From Streptomyces griseocarneus (lineage in GTDB: Bacteria > Actinomycetota > Actinomycetes > Streptomycetales > Streptomycetaceae), in assembly GCA_003674045.1 (NCBI GenBank), contig PENC01000005.1, forward strand, positions 62,001-126,000: a DNA stretch of 64,000 nucleotides, given 5' to 3'. A program made the position numbers and the translations under genes. The notes under the pieces were generated by a model. That model made no database searches. It was given only the letters and a program-made list of their open reading frames with translations, and had not been told where the DNA came from. Of this stretch, positions 1 through 8,286 are shown in pieces; positions within the stretch are counted from its first letter, which is position 1; every line of letters begins with the position of its first letter.

Positions 1-1236
1 CACGGGCTCCCGCTCGCGCTCCACGGGCGCCTGGGAGCCGGCCTGGAGCGCGGCCGGGCCGGGCAGCACCTTGCGGCGATAGCGCGGCGGGACGAAGGCC
101 TCGGCCCAGCGCGGGGCCCGCGGCCTGAACCGCGGCAGCAGCAGGAGGACCAGGCCGACGGCGCTCAGCAGCACGATGAGCAGGACGATCCACATGCTGG
201 CCGAGTGCACGGAGTACGCCACCGTGCCGAAGCCGATGAGCGCCGACCAGAAGTACATGATCAGCACGGCGCGGCTGTGCGAGTGCCCCAGCTCCAGCAG
301 CCGGTGGTGCAGGTGGCCGCGGTCGGCCGCGAACGGCGACTGACCGTTCCAGGTGCGCCGCACGATCGCCAGCAGCAGGTCGGCCACGGGCACGGCGATG
401 ACCGTCAGCGGCAGCAGCAGCGGGATGTAGACCGGCACCATCGCCTGCACGGCCTGCCGCTCGCCGCCCACCTGCTGGTAGAGCAGGTCGGGGTCGACCT
501 GGCCGGTGATGGAGATGGCGCCCGCGGCCAGCACGAGACCGATGAGCATCGAGCCGGAGTCGCCCATGAAGATGCGCGCGGGGTGCATGTTGTGCGGCAG
601 GAAGCCCAGGCACATGCCCATCAGCACTGCGGCGAAGAGCGTCGCGGGCGCGGCCGCCTCGATGTTGTGCCCGAACCACAGGCGGTACGCGTAGAGGAAG
701 AACGCCGCGGCGGCGATGCAGACCATGCCGGAGGCGAGGCCGTCCAGGCCGTCCACGAAGTTCACCGCGTTGATGGTGATCACCACGAGGGCGACCGTCA
801 GCAGGGTGCCCTGCATCGAGGTGAGCGCGACCGTCCCGACGCCGGGCACCGGGATCCACAGGATCGTCAGGCCCTGGAGCACCATCACACCGGCGGCGAT
901 CATCTGGCCGCCGAGCTTCACCAGGGCGTCCACACCCCACTTGTCGTCCAGCACGCCGAGCAGCCAGATGAGCCCGGCCCCGGAGAGCAGCGCGCGTGGC
1001 TCGCTCCCCAGGTCGAAGACCTTCCCGAGGTTCGACAGGTGCGCGGCCACCAGCAGCCCCGCGCAGAGTCCGCCGAACATGGCGATGCCGCCGAGCCGCG
1101 GAGTGGGCTCGCGGTGCACGTCGCGCGCGCGGATCTCGGGCATCGCGCCCGCCACGATCGCGAACTTCCGCACCGGGCCGGTCAGCAGATAGGTGACCGC
1201 CGCGGTGACGCACAGCGTCAGGAGGTATTCACGCAC
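1..1236 (-). CDS. wecA: WecA/MraY-type polyprenyl-phosphate N-acetylhexosamine-1-phosphate transferase (3' end beyond window)
   Basis: Integral membrane enzyme that would transfer GlcNAc-1-phosphate from UDP-GlcNAc to a C50/C55 polyprenyl phosphate, the first step of a lipid-linked wall glycan. The 412 codons seen start at GTG (1236) and remain open at base 1. About ten hydrophobic segments are visible, with the family motifs LDDKWG near residue 95, NFVDGLDGLASG near 158 and a His-rich cytosolic loop (GHLHHRL) near 308. The hydrophilic, basic and Glu-rich C-terminal tail continues out of the window. It lies 61 nt behind glyA. In other Streptomyces this gene usually precedes the atp operon, which would lie outside the window. 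The family is clear; the exact acceptor lipid is inferred. Confidence 0.9.
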   Translation of the reverse strand, partial: MREYLLTLCVTAAVTYLLTGPVRKFAIVAGAMPEIRARDVHREPTPRLGGIAMFGGLCAGLLVAAHLSNLGKVFDLGSEPRALLSGAGLIWLLGVLDDKWGVDALVKLGGQMIAAGVMVLQGLTILWIPVPGVGTVALTSMQGTLLTVALVVITINAVNFVDGLDGLASGMVCIAAAAFFLYAYRLWFGHNIEAAAPATLFAAVLMGMCLGFLPHNMHPARIFMGDSGSMLIGLVLAAGAISITGQVDPDLLYQQVGGERQAVQAMVPVYIPLLLPLTVIAVPVADLLLAIVRRTWNGQSPFAADRGHLHHRLLELGHSHSRAVLIMYFWSALIGFGTVAYSVHSASMWIVLLIVLLSAVGLVLLLLPRFRPRAPRWAEAFVPPRYRRKVLPGPAALQAGSQAPVEREREPV

Positions 1237-1297
1237 GGGCCGCCCCAGAGGTCGCGCTGGTCATCACAGCCCCACACCATATTCGCGTCGGCCCCCG

Positions 1298-2620
1298 TTA
1301 CGTGAATACACCTGCGGACGTCGGGCCATCCCGCGATGGTTGCAGGTTTCGGATGTGCTCGGGATAAGGACGGAACGCTCCGGCGAGTTCCGCCACTTCC
1401 GCGCGGGCCGCGGAATTCTCCGCGTACGGGCCGTCGCCGCGCAGTACGGAGCCCAGCAATACCGCGATCCGGGCCATCTCCGGCTCGCGCATGCCCTGCG
1501 TGGTGACCGCCGCGGTGCCCAGCCGCAGGCCGTGGGCGGTGCCGTGGGGCAGCCCGCAGACGTCCAGGACGACTCCCGCCGCGGCGAGCCTGCGGCGGGC
1601 CGTGGCGGCGTCCAGGGCGAGCCCGGAGACGTCCCCGGTCACCAGGTGCGTGTCGGTGCCTCCTGTGGTCACGGTGACCCCTTCCGCGGCCAGCGCGGCG
1701 GCGAGCGTGCGGGCGTTCGCGACCACCTGATGGGCGTACGCCGTGAAGGCGGGGGTCGCCGCCTCCCCGAAGGCGACGGCCTTCGCCGCGATCGTGTGCA
1801 TCTGCGGGCCGCCGCCCTGGATGAACGGGAAGACCGCGCGGTCCACCCGCTCCGCGAGCGCGGCCCGGCACAGCAGCAGCCCGCCGCGCGGCCCGCGCAG
1901 CACCTTGTGGGTGGTGGCGCAGACGACGTCCGCGTACGGCACCGGGCTGGGGGCCGCTCCCCCGGCGATCAGGCCCGCGGGGTGCGCGGCGTCGGCGATC
2001 AGCCAGGCGCCCGCCTCGTCGGCGATGTCGCGGAAGGCGGCGTAGTCGGGGTGCCGGGGGTAGGAGATCGAGCCGCAGACGATCGCCGCGGGCCGGTGCT
2101 CCCTGGCGAGGGCGCGCACCTGCGCGTAGTCGATCAGGCCGGTGTCGCGGCGCACGCCGTAGCCGACGAAGTCGTACCAGCGGCCCGAGAAGTTCGCCGG
2201 GGAGCCGTGGGTGAGGTGGCCCCCCTGTGGCAGGGCCATGGCCAGCACGGTGTCCCCGGGTCGCAGCAGGGCCGCGTAGGCGGCGAGGACGGCCGCGGAG
2301 CCGGAGTGCGGCTGGACGTTGGCGTGCTCGGCCCCGAAGAGGGCCCTGGCACGGTCCGTGGCCGCCCGCTCCACCAGGTCGACGAGTTCGCAGCCGCCGT
2401 GGTGGCGGGCGCCGGGATAGCCCTCGGCGTACTTGTTCACGAGCGGCGAGCCCAGGGCGGCGAGGACGGCGGGCGAGGCGAAGTTCTCCGCGGCGATCAG
2501 CTGAAGACCCTCCGCCTGGCGGCGGGCCTCGCCGAGTATCAGGTCGGCGATCTCCGGGTCCTGCCGGGCCAGCACGTCGTACGGCCGTGTGTCCTGGGCA
2601 GTCGGTGAGATGACGGACAT
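1298..2620 (-). CDS. glyA: Serine hydroxymethyltransferase
   Basis: PLP enzyme interconverting serine plus tetrahydrofolate with glycine plus methylene-tetrahydrofolate, cytosolic, one-carbon supply. The 440-aa product has LQLIAAENF and YAEGYPGARHHGG near the N-terminus and the PLP-lysine segment TTHKVLRGPRGG with Lys near residue 239. Most relatives have Thr where Val follows this Lys. The ATG at 2620 is chosen because GGGAG lies about 7 nt upstream and MSVIS begins the conserved part; an open frame extends further but is not conserved-looking. It follows the phosphatase-like gene after a 283-nt gap holding a repeat and hairpins, so it probably has its own promoter. Streptomyces often carry two glyA copies; this is the atp-linked type. 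Confidence 0.92.
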   Translation of the reverse strand: MSVISPTAQDTRPYDVLARQDPEIADLILGEARRQAEGLQLIAAENFASPAVLAALGSPLVNKYAEGYPGARHHGGCELVDLVERAATDRARALFGAEHANVQPHSGSAAVLAAYAALLRPGDTVLAMALPQGGHLTHGSPANFSGRWYDFVGYGVRRDTGLIDYAQVRALAREHRPAAIVCGSISYPRHPDYAAFRDIADEAGAWLIADAAHPAGLIAGGAAPSPVPYADVVCATTHKVLRGPRGGLLLCRAALAERVDRAVFPFIQGGGPQMHTIAAKAVAFGEAATPAFTAYAHQVVANARTLAAALAAEGVTVTTGGTDTHLVTGDVSGLALDAATARRRLAAAGVVLDVCGLPHGTAHGLRLGTAAVTTQGMREPEMARIAVLLGSVLRGDGPYAENSAARAEVAELAGAFRPYPEHIRNLQPSRDGPTSAGVFT

Positions 2621-2714
2621 GGCGAGCTCCCGGCGGTACGGAAGGTTCACCACCCAATGTAGGCCCGTGGTGTGGCTGATGTCCGGTTTTGTCTGGCGCC
2701 TATCGGGTTGCCTC

Positions 2715-2795
2715 TTGCGCTTGGCGCGCGGCTGCGGGCCGGTGGGGGCTTGTCGCGCAGTTCCCCGCGCCCCTAAAGGGGCCTGCGGCCCCTCA
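2715..2795 (+). repeat. Intergenic repeat, core unit
   Basis: Single copy of the window-wide core unit: GGTGGGGGCTTGTCGCGC followed by AGTTCCCCGCGCCCC and an A-rich CTAAAG hairpin turn. The same words recur near 36.1, 45.4-45.5, 50.4-50.5 and 53.2-53.5 kb. It lies between glyA and the phosphatase-like gene in the 2621-2903 gap and has no coding role that I can see. Confidence 0.8.
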
Positions 2796-2877
2796 CCCGC
2801 CCTGGTTGTGGGCAGGCGTTCCGCACGGCGGAACGGGTGGGCACAACCGGACCACCGGGCCGCACGCACAACGGGGT

Positions 2878-2896
2878 CCGGGGGCGCAGCCCCCGG
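2878..2896 (-). terminator. Hairpin downstream of the phosphatase-like gene
   Basis: Perfect 8-bp stem CCGGGGGC / GCCCCCGG with a 3-nt loop, 7 nt after the stop codon of the gene ending at 2904. There is no U tract, as is common for Streptomyces hairpins. The same CCxGGGGGC-type hairpin follows the gene ending at 53576. Confidence 0.55.
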
Positions 2897-2903
2897 TGGG
2901 TGA

Positions 2904-3563
2904 TCAGTCGCGGGCCGTGACACCGGTGAGGGCGGTCACCACCGGGTCCAGCGCCTGGTCGATCTCCGCGCCGATGGAGCGGAAGAACGTGATGGGCGCG
3001 CCGTACGGGTCGTGGACCTCGTCCGCCTCGGCGTTCGGCGCCAGCAGCCACCCGCGCAGCGCGGCCGCCGCCTGCACCAGCGCACGGGCGCGCCGGACCA
3101 CGCCGCCCGCCTCCCGCGGGTCCGGCAGCGTCGCGGGGTCTATGGCCCGCACGAGCCGCGTGAACTCCTTCAGCGTGAAGGTGCGCAGGCCCGCCGAGTG
3201 GCCCATGGAGATGACCTGGGCGCGGTGGTCACGGGTGGCGGTGAGCACCAGGTCGGCACGGATGACGTGCTCGTCCAGCAGCTCGCGGCCGATGAAGCCC
3301 ACGGGGTCGGCGCCGAAGTCGGCCAGGACGGTGGCGGCGTGCGCCTCCATCGGCGCGCCCTCGTGGCCCCAGGTGCCCGCGCTCTCCACGACCAGGCCGC
3401 CCGCGGCGGGGTCGCCGAGCCGGCCCGTGAGGGCATGCCGGGTCAGCCGCTCGGTGATGGGCGAGCGGCAGACATTGCCGGTGCTGACGTGGAGGATGCG
3501 GAAGGTTTCGGTGGAGATGTCCGTACCCGGTCCCGCTATGCCACGCCCCTGCGGGGCGATCAA
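2904..3563 (-). CDS. Low-molecular-weight protein-tyrosine/arginine phosphatase-like protein with Cys-to-Ser nucleophile
   Basis: Protein of 219 aa with the fold signature of LMW-PTP/YwlE. The P-loop reads HVSTGNVCRSP, where active family members read VCxGNxCRSP. The first Cys of C-X5-R, the phosphocysteine nucleophile, is therefore Ser (codon AGC), while the Arg and the later general-acid motif (EVHDPYG near residue 190) are kept. TTG at 3563 is taken as the start because it overlaps the sua5 stop as TTGA, implying coupling; no better ATG or GTG precedes the P-loop. In Bacillus the protein-arginine phosphatase YwlE sits at the same place, beside the Sua5 gene and glyA, so this is probably its positional counterpart. 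Catalysis by the usual mechanism looks unlikely; a binding or regulatory role is possible. Confidence 0.82.
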   Translation of the reverse strand: MIAPQGRGIAGPGTDISTETFRILHVSTGNVCRSPITERLTRHALTGRLGDPAAGGLVVESAGTWGHEGAPMEAHAATVLADFGADPVGFIGRELLDEHVIRADLVLTATRDHRAQVISMGHSAGLRTFTLKEFTRLVRAIDPATLPDPREAGGVVRRARALVQAAAALRGWLLAPNAEADEVHDPYGAPITFFRSIGAEIDQALDPVVTALTGVTARD

Positions 3564-4207
3564 TTGGCCACCTCGAGCTCGGGTACCACCTCGCGGAGCT
3601 GCTCGGCGCTGATGGCGCCCGCGCGCAGCAGGACCGGCACCTTGCCGGTGACGTCCACGATGGAGGACGGTACGTCGGCGGGGGTCGGGCCGCCGTCGAG
3701 GTAGACGGAGACGGAGTCGCCGAGCATGCCCTGGGCGGCGTCGCAGTCCTGCGGCGCCGGGTGCCCGGTGAGGTTGGCGCTGGAGACGGCCATCGGGCCG
3801 AACTCGGTCAGCAGCTCGATGGCGACCGGGTGCAGCGGCATACGGACGGCGACGGTGCCGCGGGTCTCGCCCAGGTCCCAGGTGAGCGACGGCTGGTGCT
3901 TGGCGACGAGGGTGAGGGCGCCGGGCCAGAAGGCGTCGACAAGCTCCCACGCCTGCTCGGAGAAGTCGGTGACGAGGCCGTGCAGGGTGTTCGGGGAGCC
4001 GACCAGGACGGGCGAGGGCATGCCCCGGCCGCGGCCCTTGGCCTCCAGGAGATCGCCCACGGCGTCCCGGCTGAAGGCGTCCGCACCGATGCCGTAGACG
4101 GTGTCGGTGGGCAGCACGACCAGCTCACCGCGGCGGACCGCGGCGACGGCCTCGCGCAGACCGGTCTTGCGGTCGGTCGCGTCGCTGCAGTCGTAACGCC
4201 GTGCCAT
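3560..4207 (-). CDS. L-threonylcarbamoyladenylate synthase (Sua5/YwlC/YrdC type)
   Basis: Makes threonylcarbamoyl-AMP from Thr, bicarbonate and ATP, the first step of t6A37 modification of ANN-decoding tRNAs. The 215-aa product has the YrdC fold motifs LPTDTVYGIGADAF near residues 33-46, KGRGRGMPSPVLV near 59 and SSANLTGHPAP near 143. It is a short form with a brief C-terminal extension. ATG at 4207 is preferred over the adjacent GTG at 4210 because GGAG lies at the better distance from it. It lies 73 nt after prmC, and the TTGA overlap couples the next gene. Confidence 0.93.
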   Translation of the reverse strand: MARRYDCSDATDRKTGLREAVAAVRRGELVVLPTDTVYGIGADAFSRDAVGDLLEAKGRGRGMPSPVLVGSPNTLHGLVTDFSEQAWELVDAFWPGALTLVAKHQPSLTWDLGETRGTVAVRMPLHPVAIELLTEFGPMAVSSANLTGHPAPQDCDAAQGMLGDSVSVYLDGGPTPADVPSSIVDVTGKVPVLLRAGAISAEQLREVVPELEVAN

Positions 4208-4280
4208 CACATCTCCTTCGGGAAGCGGGTCCTGGACTTGCCGGTGCGGGTGCTCGCCGCACCCCTCGCGTATGCCCTGG

Positions 4281-5126
4281 TCACGGAGTGGCCTTGCGGG
4301 CCGTCGCGAAGCGCGGACGGTTGTTGAGGTCGGGGTGGTCGGCCGCGTCCGCCCAGCCCAGCTCCTCGGCGAAGATCCACGGGACCTGGCCGCCCTGGGT
4401 GTCGGCGTGCTCGACGACGACCACGCCGCCCGGGCGGAGCAGCCGGTGGGCGGTGCGCTCCAGGCCGCGGATGGTGTCGAGGCCGTCCTCGCCGGAGAAC
4501 AGCGCCAGCTCGGGGTCGTGGTCGCGGGCCTCGGGGGCGACGTACTCCCACTCGGTGAGCGGGATGTACGGCGGGTTGGAGATGACCAGGTCGACCTGGC
4601 CGTCGAGCTCGGGGAGCGCGGTGAGCGCGTTGCCGTGGTGCAGGGTGACCCGGGAGCCCTCGACGTTCTTGGCGGCCCAGGAGTGGGCCGTCTCGTCGAG
4701 CTCCACGGCGTGCACGCGGGAGCGCGGCACCTCCTGCGCGAGGGCGAGGGCGATGGCCCCGGAGCCGGTGCACAGGTCGACGATGAGGGGCTCGACCACG
4801 TCCATGGCGCGCACCGCGTCTATGGCCCAGCCGACGACCGACTCGGTCTCGGGCCGGGGCACGAAGACCCCGGGGCCCACCTGGAGCTCCAGGTAGCGGA
4901 AGAAGGCGCGGCCGGTGATGTGCTGGAGCGGTTCGCGGGCCTCGCGGCGCGCGACGGCCTCCCAGTAGCGGGCGTCGAAGTCGGCGTCCGCGACGAGGTG
5001 CAGTTCACCCCGCTTGACGCCGTGCACGAAGGCCGCGAGCTCCTCCGCGTCGAAGCGCGGAGAAGGTACGCCGGCGTCGGCCAGCCGCTGAGTGGCCTGG
5101 GCCACCTCGGCGAGCAGCAGATTCAC
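4281..5126 (-). CDS. prmC: Release factor glutamine N5-methyltransferase PrmC
   Basis: SAM-dependent enzyme methylating the Gln of the GGQ motif in release factors RF1/RF2. The 281-aa protein shows an N-terminal helical domain, the SAM-binding segment VDLCTGSGAIAL near residue 115, and the catalytic NPPY motif near residue 184. Starts at GTG 5126, with AGAGGA some 6 nt upstream. It directly follows prfA (69-nt gap), the gene for its substrate, as in most bacteria. Confidence 0.95.
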   Translation of the reverse strand: MNLLLAEVAQATQRLADAGVPSPRFDAEELAAFVHGVKRGELHLVADADFDARYWEAVARREAREPLQHITGRAFFRYLELQVGPGVFVPRPETESVVGWAIDAVRAMDVVEPLIVDLCTGSGAIALALAQEVPRSRVHAVELDETAHSWAAKNVEGSRVTLHHGNALTALPELDGQVDLVISNPPYIPLTEWEYVAPEARDHDPELALFSGEDGLDTIRGLERTAHRLLRPGGVVVVEHADTQGGQVPWIFAEELGWADAADHPDLNNRPRFATARKATP

Positions 5127-5195
5127 AGTGATCCTCTCGCGCTTTCGTCGCTGTCGTGCTCTGGGGGTCGCGGGCCGCGGCCGGGCTGGGCCGGC

Positions 5196-6275
5196 TCAGC
5201 CCGCGTCGGCCAGCTTCGCGGCCGCGTCGGCGTCGACGCAGGCCTGGATGACCGCGTCCAGTTCTCCGTCGAGCACCTGGTCCAAGTTGTACGCCTTGAA
5301 ACCCACCCGGTGGTCCGAGATGCGGTTCTCGGGGAAGTTGTACGTGCGGATCTTCTCGGAGCGGTCCACGGTGCGGACCTGGCTGCGGCGGGCGTCCGCG
5401 GCCTCGGCCTCGGCCTTCTCCTGAGCTGCGGCGAGCAGCCGGGAGCGCAGGATGCGCATGGCCTGCTCCTTGTTCTGGAGCTGGCTCTTCTCGTTCTGGC
5501 AGGAGGCGACGATGCCGGTCGGCAGGTGCGTGATGCGGACCGCGGAGTCGGTGGTGTTGACCGACTGGCCGCCGGGGCCGGACGAGCGGTAGACGTCGAT
5601 GCGCAGGTCGTTGGCGTGGACCTCGACCTCGATCTCCTCGGCCTCGGGCGTGACGAGCACACCGGCGGCGGAGGTGTGGATACGGCCCTGGGACTCGGTC
5701 GCGGGCACGCGCTGGACGCGGTGCACCCCGCCCTCGTACTTCAGCCGGGCCCAGACACCCTGGCCGGGCTCCGTGGCACCCTGGCCGCCCTTGGTCTTCA
5801 CGGCGACCTGGACGTCCTTGTAGCCGCCGAGCTCGGACTCGGTGGCGTCGATGATCTCGGTCTTCCAGCCGACGCGCTCGGCGTAGCGCAGGTACATCCG
5901 CAGCAGGTCGCCCGCGAAGAGCGCGGACTCGTCACCGCCGGCGCCCGCCTTGACCTCGAGGATGACGTCCTTGTCGTCGCTGGGGTCACGCGGCACGAGC
6001 AGCAGGCGGAGCTTCTCCGTGAGCTCTTCGCGCTGCTTCTCCAGCACCTTGACCTCGGCGGCGAAGTCCGGGTCGTCGGCCGCGAACTCGCGCGCGGTCA
6101 CGATGTCCTCGCCGGTCTGCTTCCAGGAGCGGTAGGTCCCGACGATCGGGGTCAGCTCGGCGTAGCGCTTGTTGAGCTTGCGCGCGTTGGCCTGGTCGGC
6201 GTGCACGGCGGGATCGGCGAGCCGCTTCTCGAGGTCGGCGTGCTCACCGAGCAGTTCCTCGACTGCCTCGAACAT
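5196..6275 (-). CDS. prfA: Peptide chain release factor 1
   Basis: Class I release factor recognising UAA and UAG. The 359-aa product shows the anticodon-like tripeptide PAT at residues 191-193 and the universal GGQ at 235-237 in a GPGGQSVN context. Length is typical. ATG at 6275 has AAGGAAA about 6 nt upstream and begins the conserved MFEAVEELL; the frame continues upstream without conservation. It is followed by prmC, whose product modifies its GGQ. A hairpin separates it from rpmE upstream. Confidence 0.96.
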   Translation of the reverse strand: MFEAVEELLGEHADLEKRLADPAVHADQANARKLNKRYAELTPIVGTYRSWKQTGEDIVTAREFAADDPDFAAEVKVLEKQREELTEKLRLLLVPRDPSDDKDVILEVKAGAGGDESALFAGDLLRMYLRYAERVGWKTEIIDATESELGGYKDVQVAVKTKGGQGATEPGQGVWARLKYEGGVHRVQRVPATESQGRIHTSAAGVLVTPEAEEIEVEVHANDLRIDVYRSSGPGGQSVNTTDSAVRITHLPTGIVASCQNEKSQLQNKEQAMRILRSRLLAAAQEKAEAEAADARRSQVRTVDRSEKIRTYNFPENRISDHRVGFKAYNLDQVLDGELDAVIQACVDADAAAKLADAG

Positions 6276-6318
6276 CAAGTTTCCTTCAGCGGAAGAGACG
6301 GGCCTGCTGGACGACAAA

Positions 6319-6367
6319 GCGCCGGTCCGGCCGCCCCCCGGTACGGAGGGCGACCGAGGACCGGCGC
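6319..6367 (-). terminator. Hairpin between rpmE and prfA
   Basis: Arms GCGCCGGTCC (6319-6328) and GGACCGGCGC (6358-6367) form a perfect 10-bp stem around a GC-rich 29-nt loop, 10 nt after the rpmE stop. It may terminate or attenuate between rpmE and prfA. Confidence 0.5.
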
Positions 6368-6377
6368 CTGCGGGTCG

Positions 6378-6584
6378 CTACTTCTTGCCGTAGCGGGCCT
6401 CGAACCGCGCCACACGGCCACCGGTGTCGAGGATCTTCTGCTTGCCCGTGTAGAACGGGTGGCACTCGGAGCAGACCTCGGCACGGATGGTGCCTTCGGC
6501 GAGGGTGCTACGCGTGGTGAACGAGGCGCCACAGGTGCAGCTGACCTGGGTCTCGACATACTCCGGGTGGATGTCGCGCTTCAA
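6378..6584 (-). CDS. rpmE: 50S ribosomal protein L31 (zinc-binding form)
   Basis: Ribosomal large-subunit protein of 68 aa. It holds a zinc ribbon with Cys 16 and 18 (SCTCGAS) and Cys 38 and 41 (CSEC), so it is the C+ paralogue, as opposed to the zinc-free form induced under zinc starvation. The start is TTG at 6584, supported by a clear AGGAG 5 nt upstream and by the conserved KRDIHPEY beginning; any longer start lacks these. It is flanked by the LCP gene upstream (180-nt gap likely holding its promoter) and by prfA downstream. Confidence 0.95.
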   Translation of the reverse strand: MKRDIHPEYVETQVSCTCGASFTTRSTLAEGTIRAEVCSECHPFYTGKQKILDTGGRVARFEARYGKK

Positions 6585-6764
6585 GGGTTCTCCTAGGTTC
6601 GGGAGGGCACCGGGTCGTAGAGGCGGGATTGCCTTACGTGAACCGGGGCCGACGTACCAGTCTGCCAGCACTGGCCGTATCCCCCAAAACGGGAGGTGGG
6701 GGCCGGTTATTCCAGGTGCTTTTCAGCGGTTTTGCGCAATGCCGTCCGCAGGGCCTCGCCAGGG

Positions 6765-7880
6765 CTATTTCACGACGTCGTCGGCGCCCGTCTTGGCGCC
6801 CGCGCCGTCCTTGACGGCCGCGTCCGGAATGGGTTTGTCGTTCCGCAGGGCGTCCCAGAGCAGCGTGGACTGCTCGGGCAGGGGGATGACGCGGTTGGTG
6901 TCGAGGGGGTCGTCGCCGACCGGCAGCGTCACCATGTGCATGTCGCCGGAGCCGATGCCCTTGAGCCCGTTCGCGAAGGAGGCGAGCTTGTCGAGGGAGC
7001 CCAGCTCCTTGTCGGTGGTGAGCGTCTTGGTGGCGGTGTCGGCGATGCCGTAGAGCTTGGTGGGGCTGGTGAACAGGCCGATGTGCTTGACCTGGTCCAG
7101 CAGGGCCTTGATGAAGGCCTGCTGGAGCTTGATCCGCCCGAGGTCGCTGCCGTCGCCGACGCCGTGCCGGGTGCGCACCAGGCCGAGGGACTGCTCGCCG
7201 TCCAGCCGGTGGGTGCCCGCGTCGAGGTCGAGGTGGCTGAACTTGTCGTGGATGGGCTTGGTGGTGGTCACCTGCACCCCGCCCAGCTTGTCGATCAGCT
7301 TCTGGAAGCCGGCGAAGTCGACCTCCATGTAGTGGTCCATGCGGATGTTCGTCATCTTCTCGACCGTGGCGACCGCGCAGGCCGCGCCGCCGATCGAGTA
7401 CGCCTCGTTGAACTGCCCGTGCTGGACGGCGGGGGCGGTCCTGCCCTCGGGCGTCCGGCAGGCGGGGCGCGGGACGATCATGTCGCGCGGGATGCTGACG
7501 ATGCTGGCTTTCTTGTGGCCCGCGTAGATGTGCACGATCATCGCGGTGTCGGACCGGGAGCTGCCCTCGTCCCTGCCGTACTTGCTGTTGGCGCCCGCGC
7601 GCGAGTCGGAGCCGAGGACGAGGATGTCCTGGGAGCCGTTGTCGATGTTCTGCGGCCGGTTCTTGCCCAGGGCGGCGTTGATGTCGACGCTGTTGAGGTT
7701 GCCGTTGAACTTGAAGTACAGGAAGCCCGCGCCGCCGAGGCCGACGAGCACCAGGCCCGCGGCCGTCCAGGCGGCTATTCGACGGCCCTTGTGGCGGGCG
7801 GGCTTCCGGCGGCGGCCGCCGGAACCGCGGCCACGGCGGCGGTGCGCGGCCGCCCGCGTGCTCTTGCTGTCCTCGCCCAT
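6765..7880 (-). CDS. LytR-CpsA-Psr (LCP) family cell-wall glycopolymer ligase
   Basis: Membrane-anchored enzyme of the family that attaches teichoic-acid-like or other anionic glycopolymers from lipid carriers to peptidoglycan. The 371-aa protein has a basic Arg/Gly-rich cytosolic tail (1-33), one transmembrane helix (about 34-57) and an extracellular LCP domain with LVLGSDSR near 87-94, RSDTAM near 109-114 and SIPRDM near 129-134, which supply the pyrophosphate-binding Arg and Asp residues. ATG at 7880. It stands alone in the minus-strand block, with 406 nt between it and rho upstream. Confidence 0.92.
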   Translation of the reverse strand: MGEDSKSTRAAAHRRRGRGSGGRRRKPARHKGRRIAAWTAAGLVLVGLGGAGFLYFKFNGNLNSVDINAALGKNRPQNIDNGSQDILVLGSDSRAGANSKYGRDEGSSRSDTAMIVHIYAGHKKASIVSIPRDMIVPRPACRTPEGRTAPAVQHGQFNEAYSIGGAACAVATVEKMTNIRMDHYMEVDFAGFQKLIDKLGGVQVTTTKPIHDKFSHLDLDAGTHRLDGEQSLGLVRTRHGVGDGSDLGRIKLQQAFIKALLDQVKHIGLFTSPTKLYGIADTATKTLTTDKELGSLDKLASFANGLKGIGSGDMHMVTLPVGDDPLDTNRVIPLPEQSTLLWDALRNDKPIPDAAVKDGAGAKTGADDVVK

Positions 7881-8232
7881 GCGTTCTTCGTCCTCCGCTG
7901 GTCCGTGGCCTGCCCCCTGCCCGTGGCCGGGTCGCGAAGGGTCGGTTTTCCGTGCCCTGTCAGATGGGGAAGCCTGCGACAGGGTTGCACAGCGGATTCT
8001 GAGGACTTTCTTAGAGAAACAAGGGACACAAGGCCCTGCCGGACCGGCTCACCATGCCTCTCACCTGCGGATTCGGTCATTCCACAAGCGCCGTTTCCGG
8101 CCGTTCACGGTCTGTTTTTCTGTGGCACAGATCTCAGAACATAACGGGACCATAACGTCGCCACCGTGGGCGGCGTCAACCGCGCGCCGGCAAAGCAAGG
8201 ACAAGGCACGGACAACGCGAGGAACAACGCGA
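7881..8232. other. Intergenic region between rho and the LCP gene
   Basis: No coding signal that I trust. The region is less GC-rich than its surroundings near 7990-8160. On the minus strand a TTGTTT hexamer near 8022 could be a -35 element for the LCP gene, but no convincing -10 follows at the right distance. Confidence 0.35.
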
Positions 8233-8264
8233 GGGGCCTCCCCGCCGGACGGCGGGGAGGCCCC
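8233..8264 (-). terminator. Rho gene terminator
   Basis: Perfect 14-bp inverted repeat: GGGGCCTCCCCGCC (8233-8246), loop GGAC, then its complement (8251-8264). It begins 22 nt after the rho stop codon and is one of the strongest hairpins in the window. There is no long U tract. Confidence 0.8.
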
Positions 8265-8286
8265 TTACGTGACGCGCTGCTGCGGA

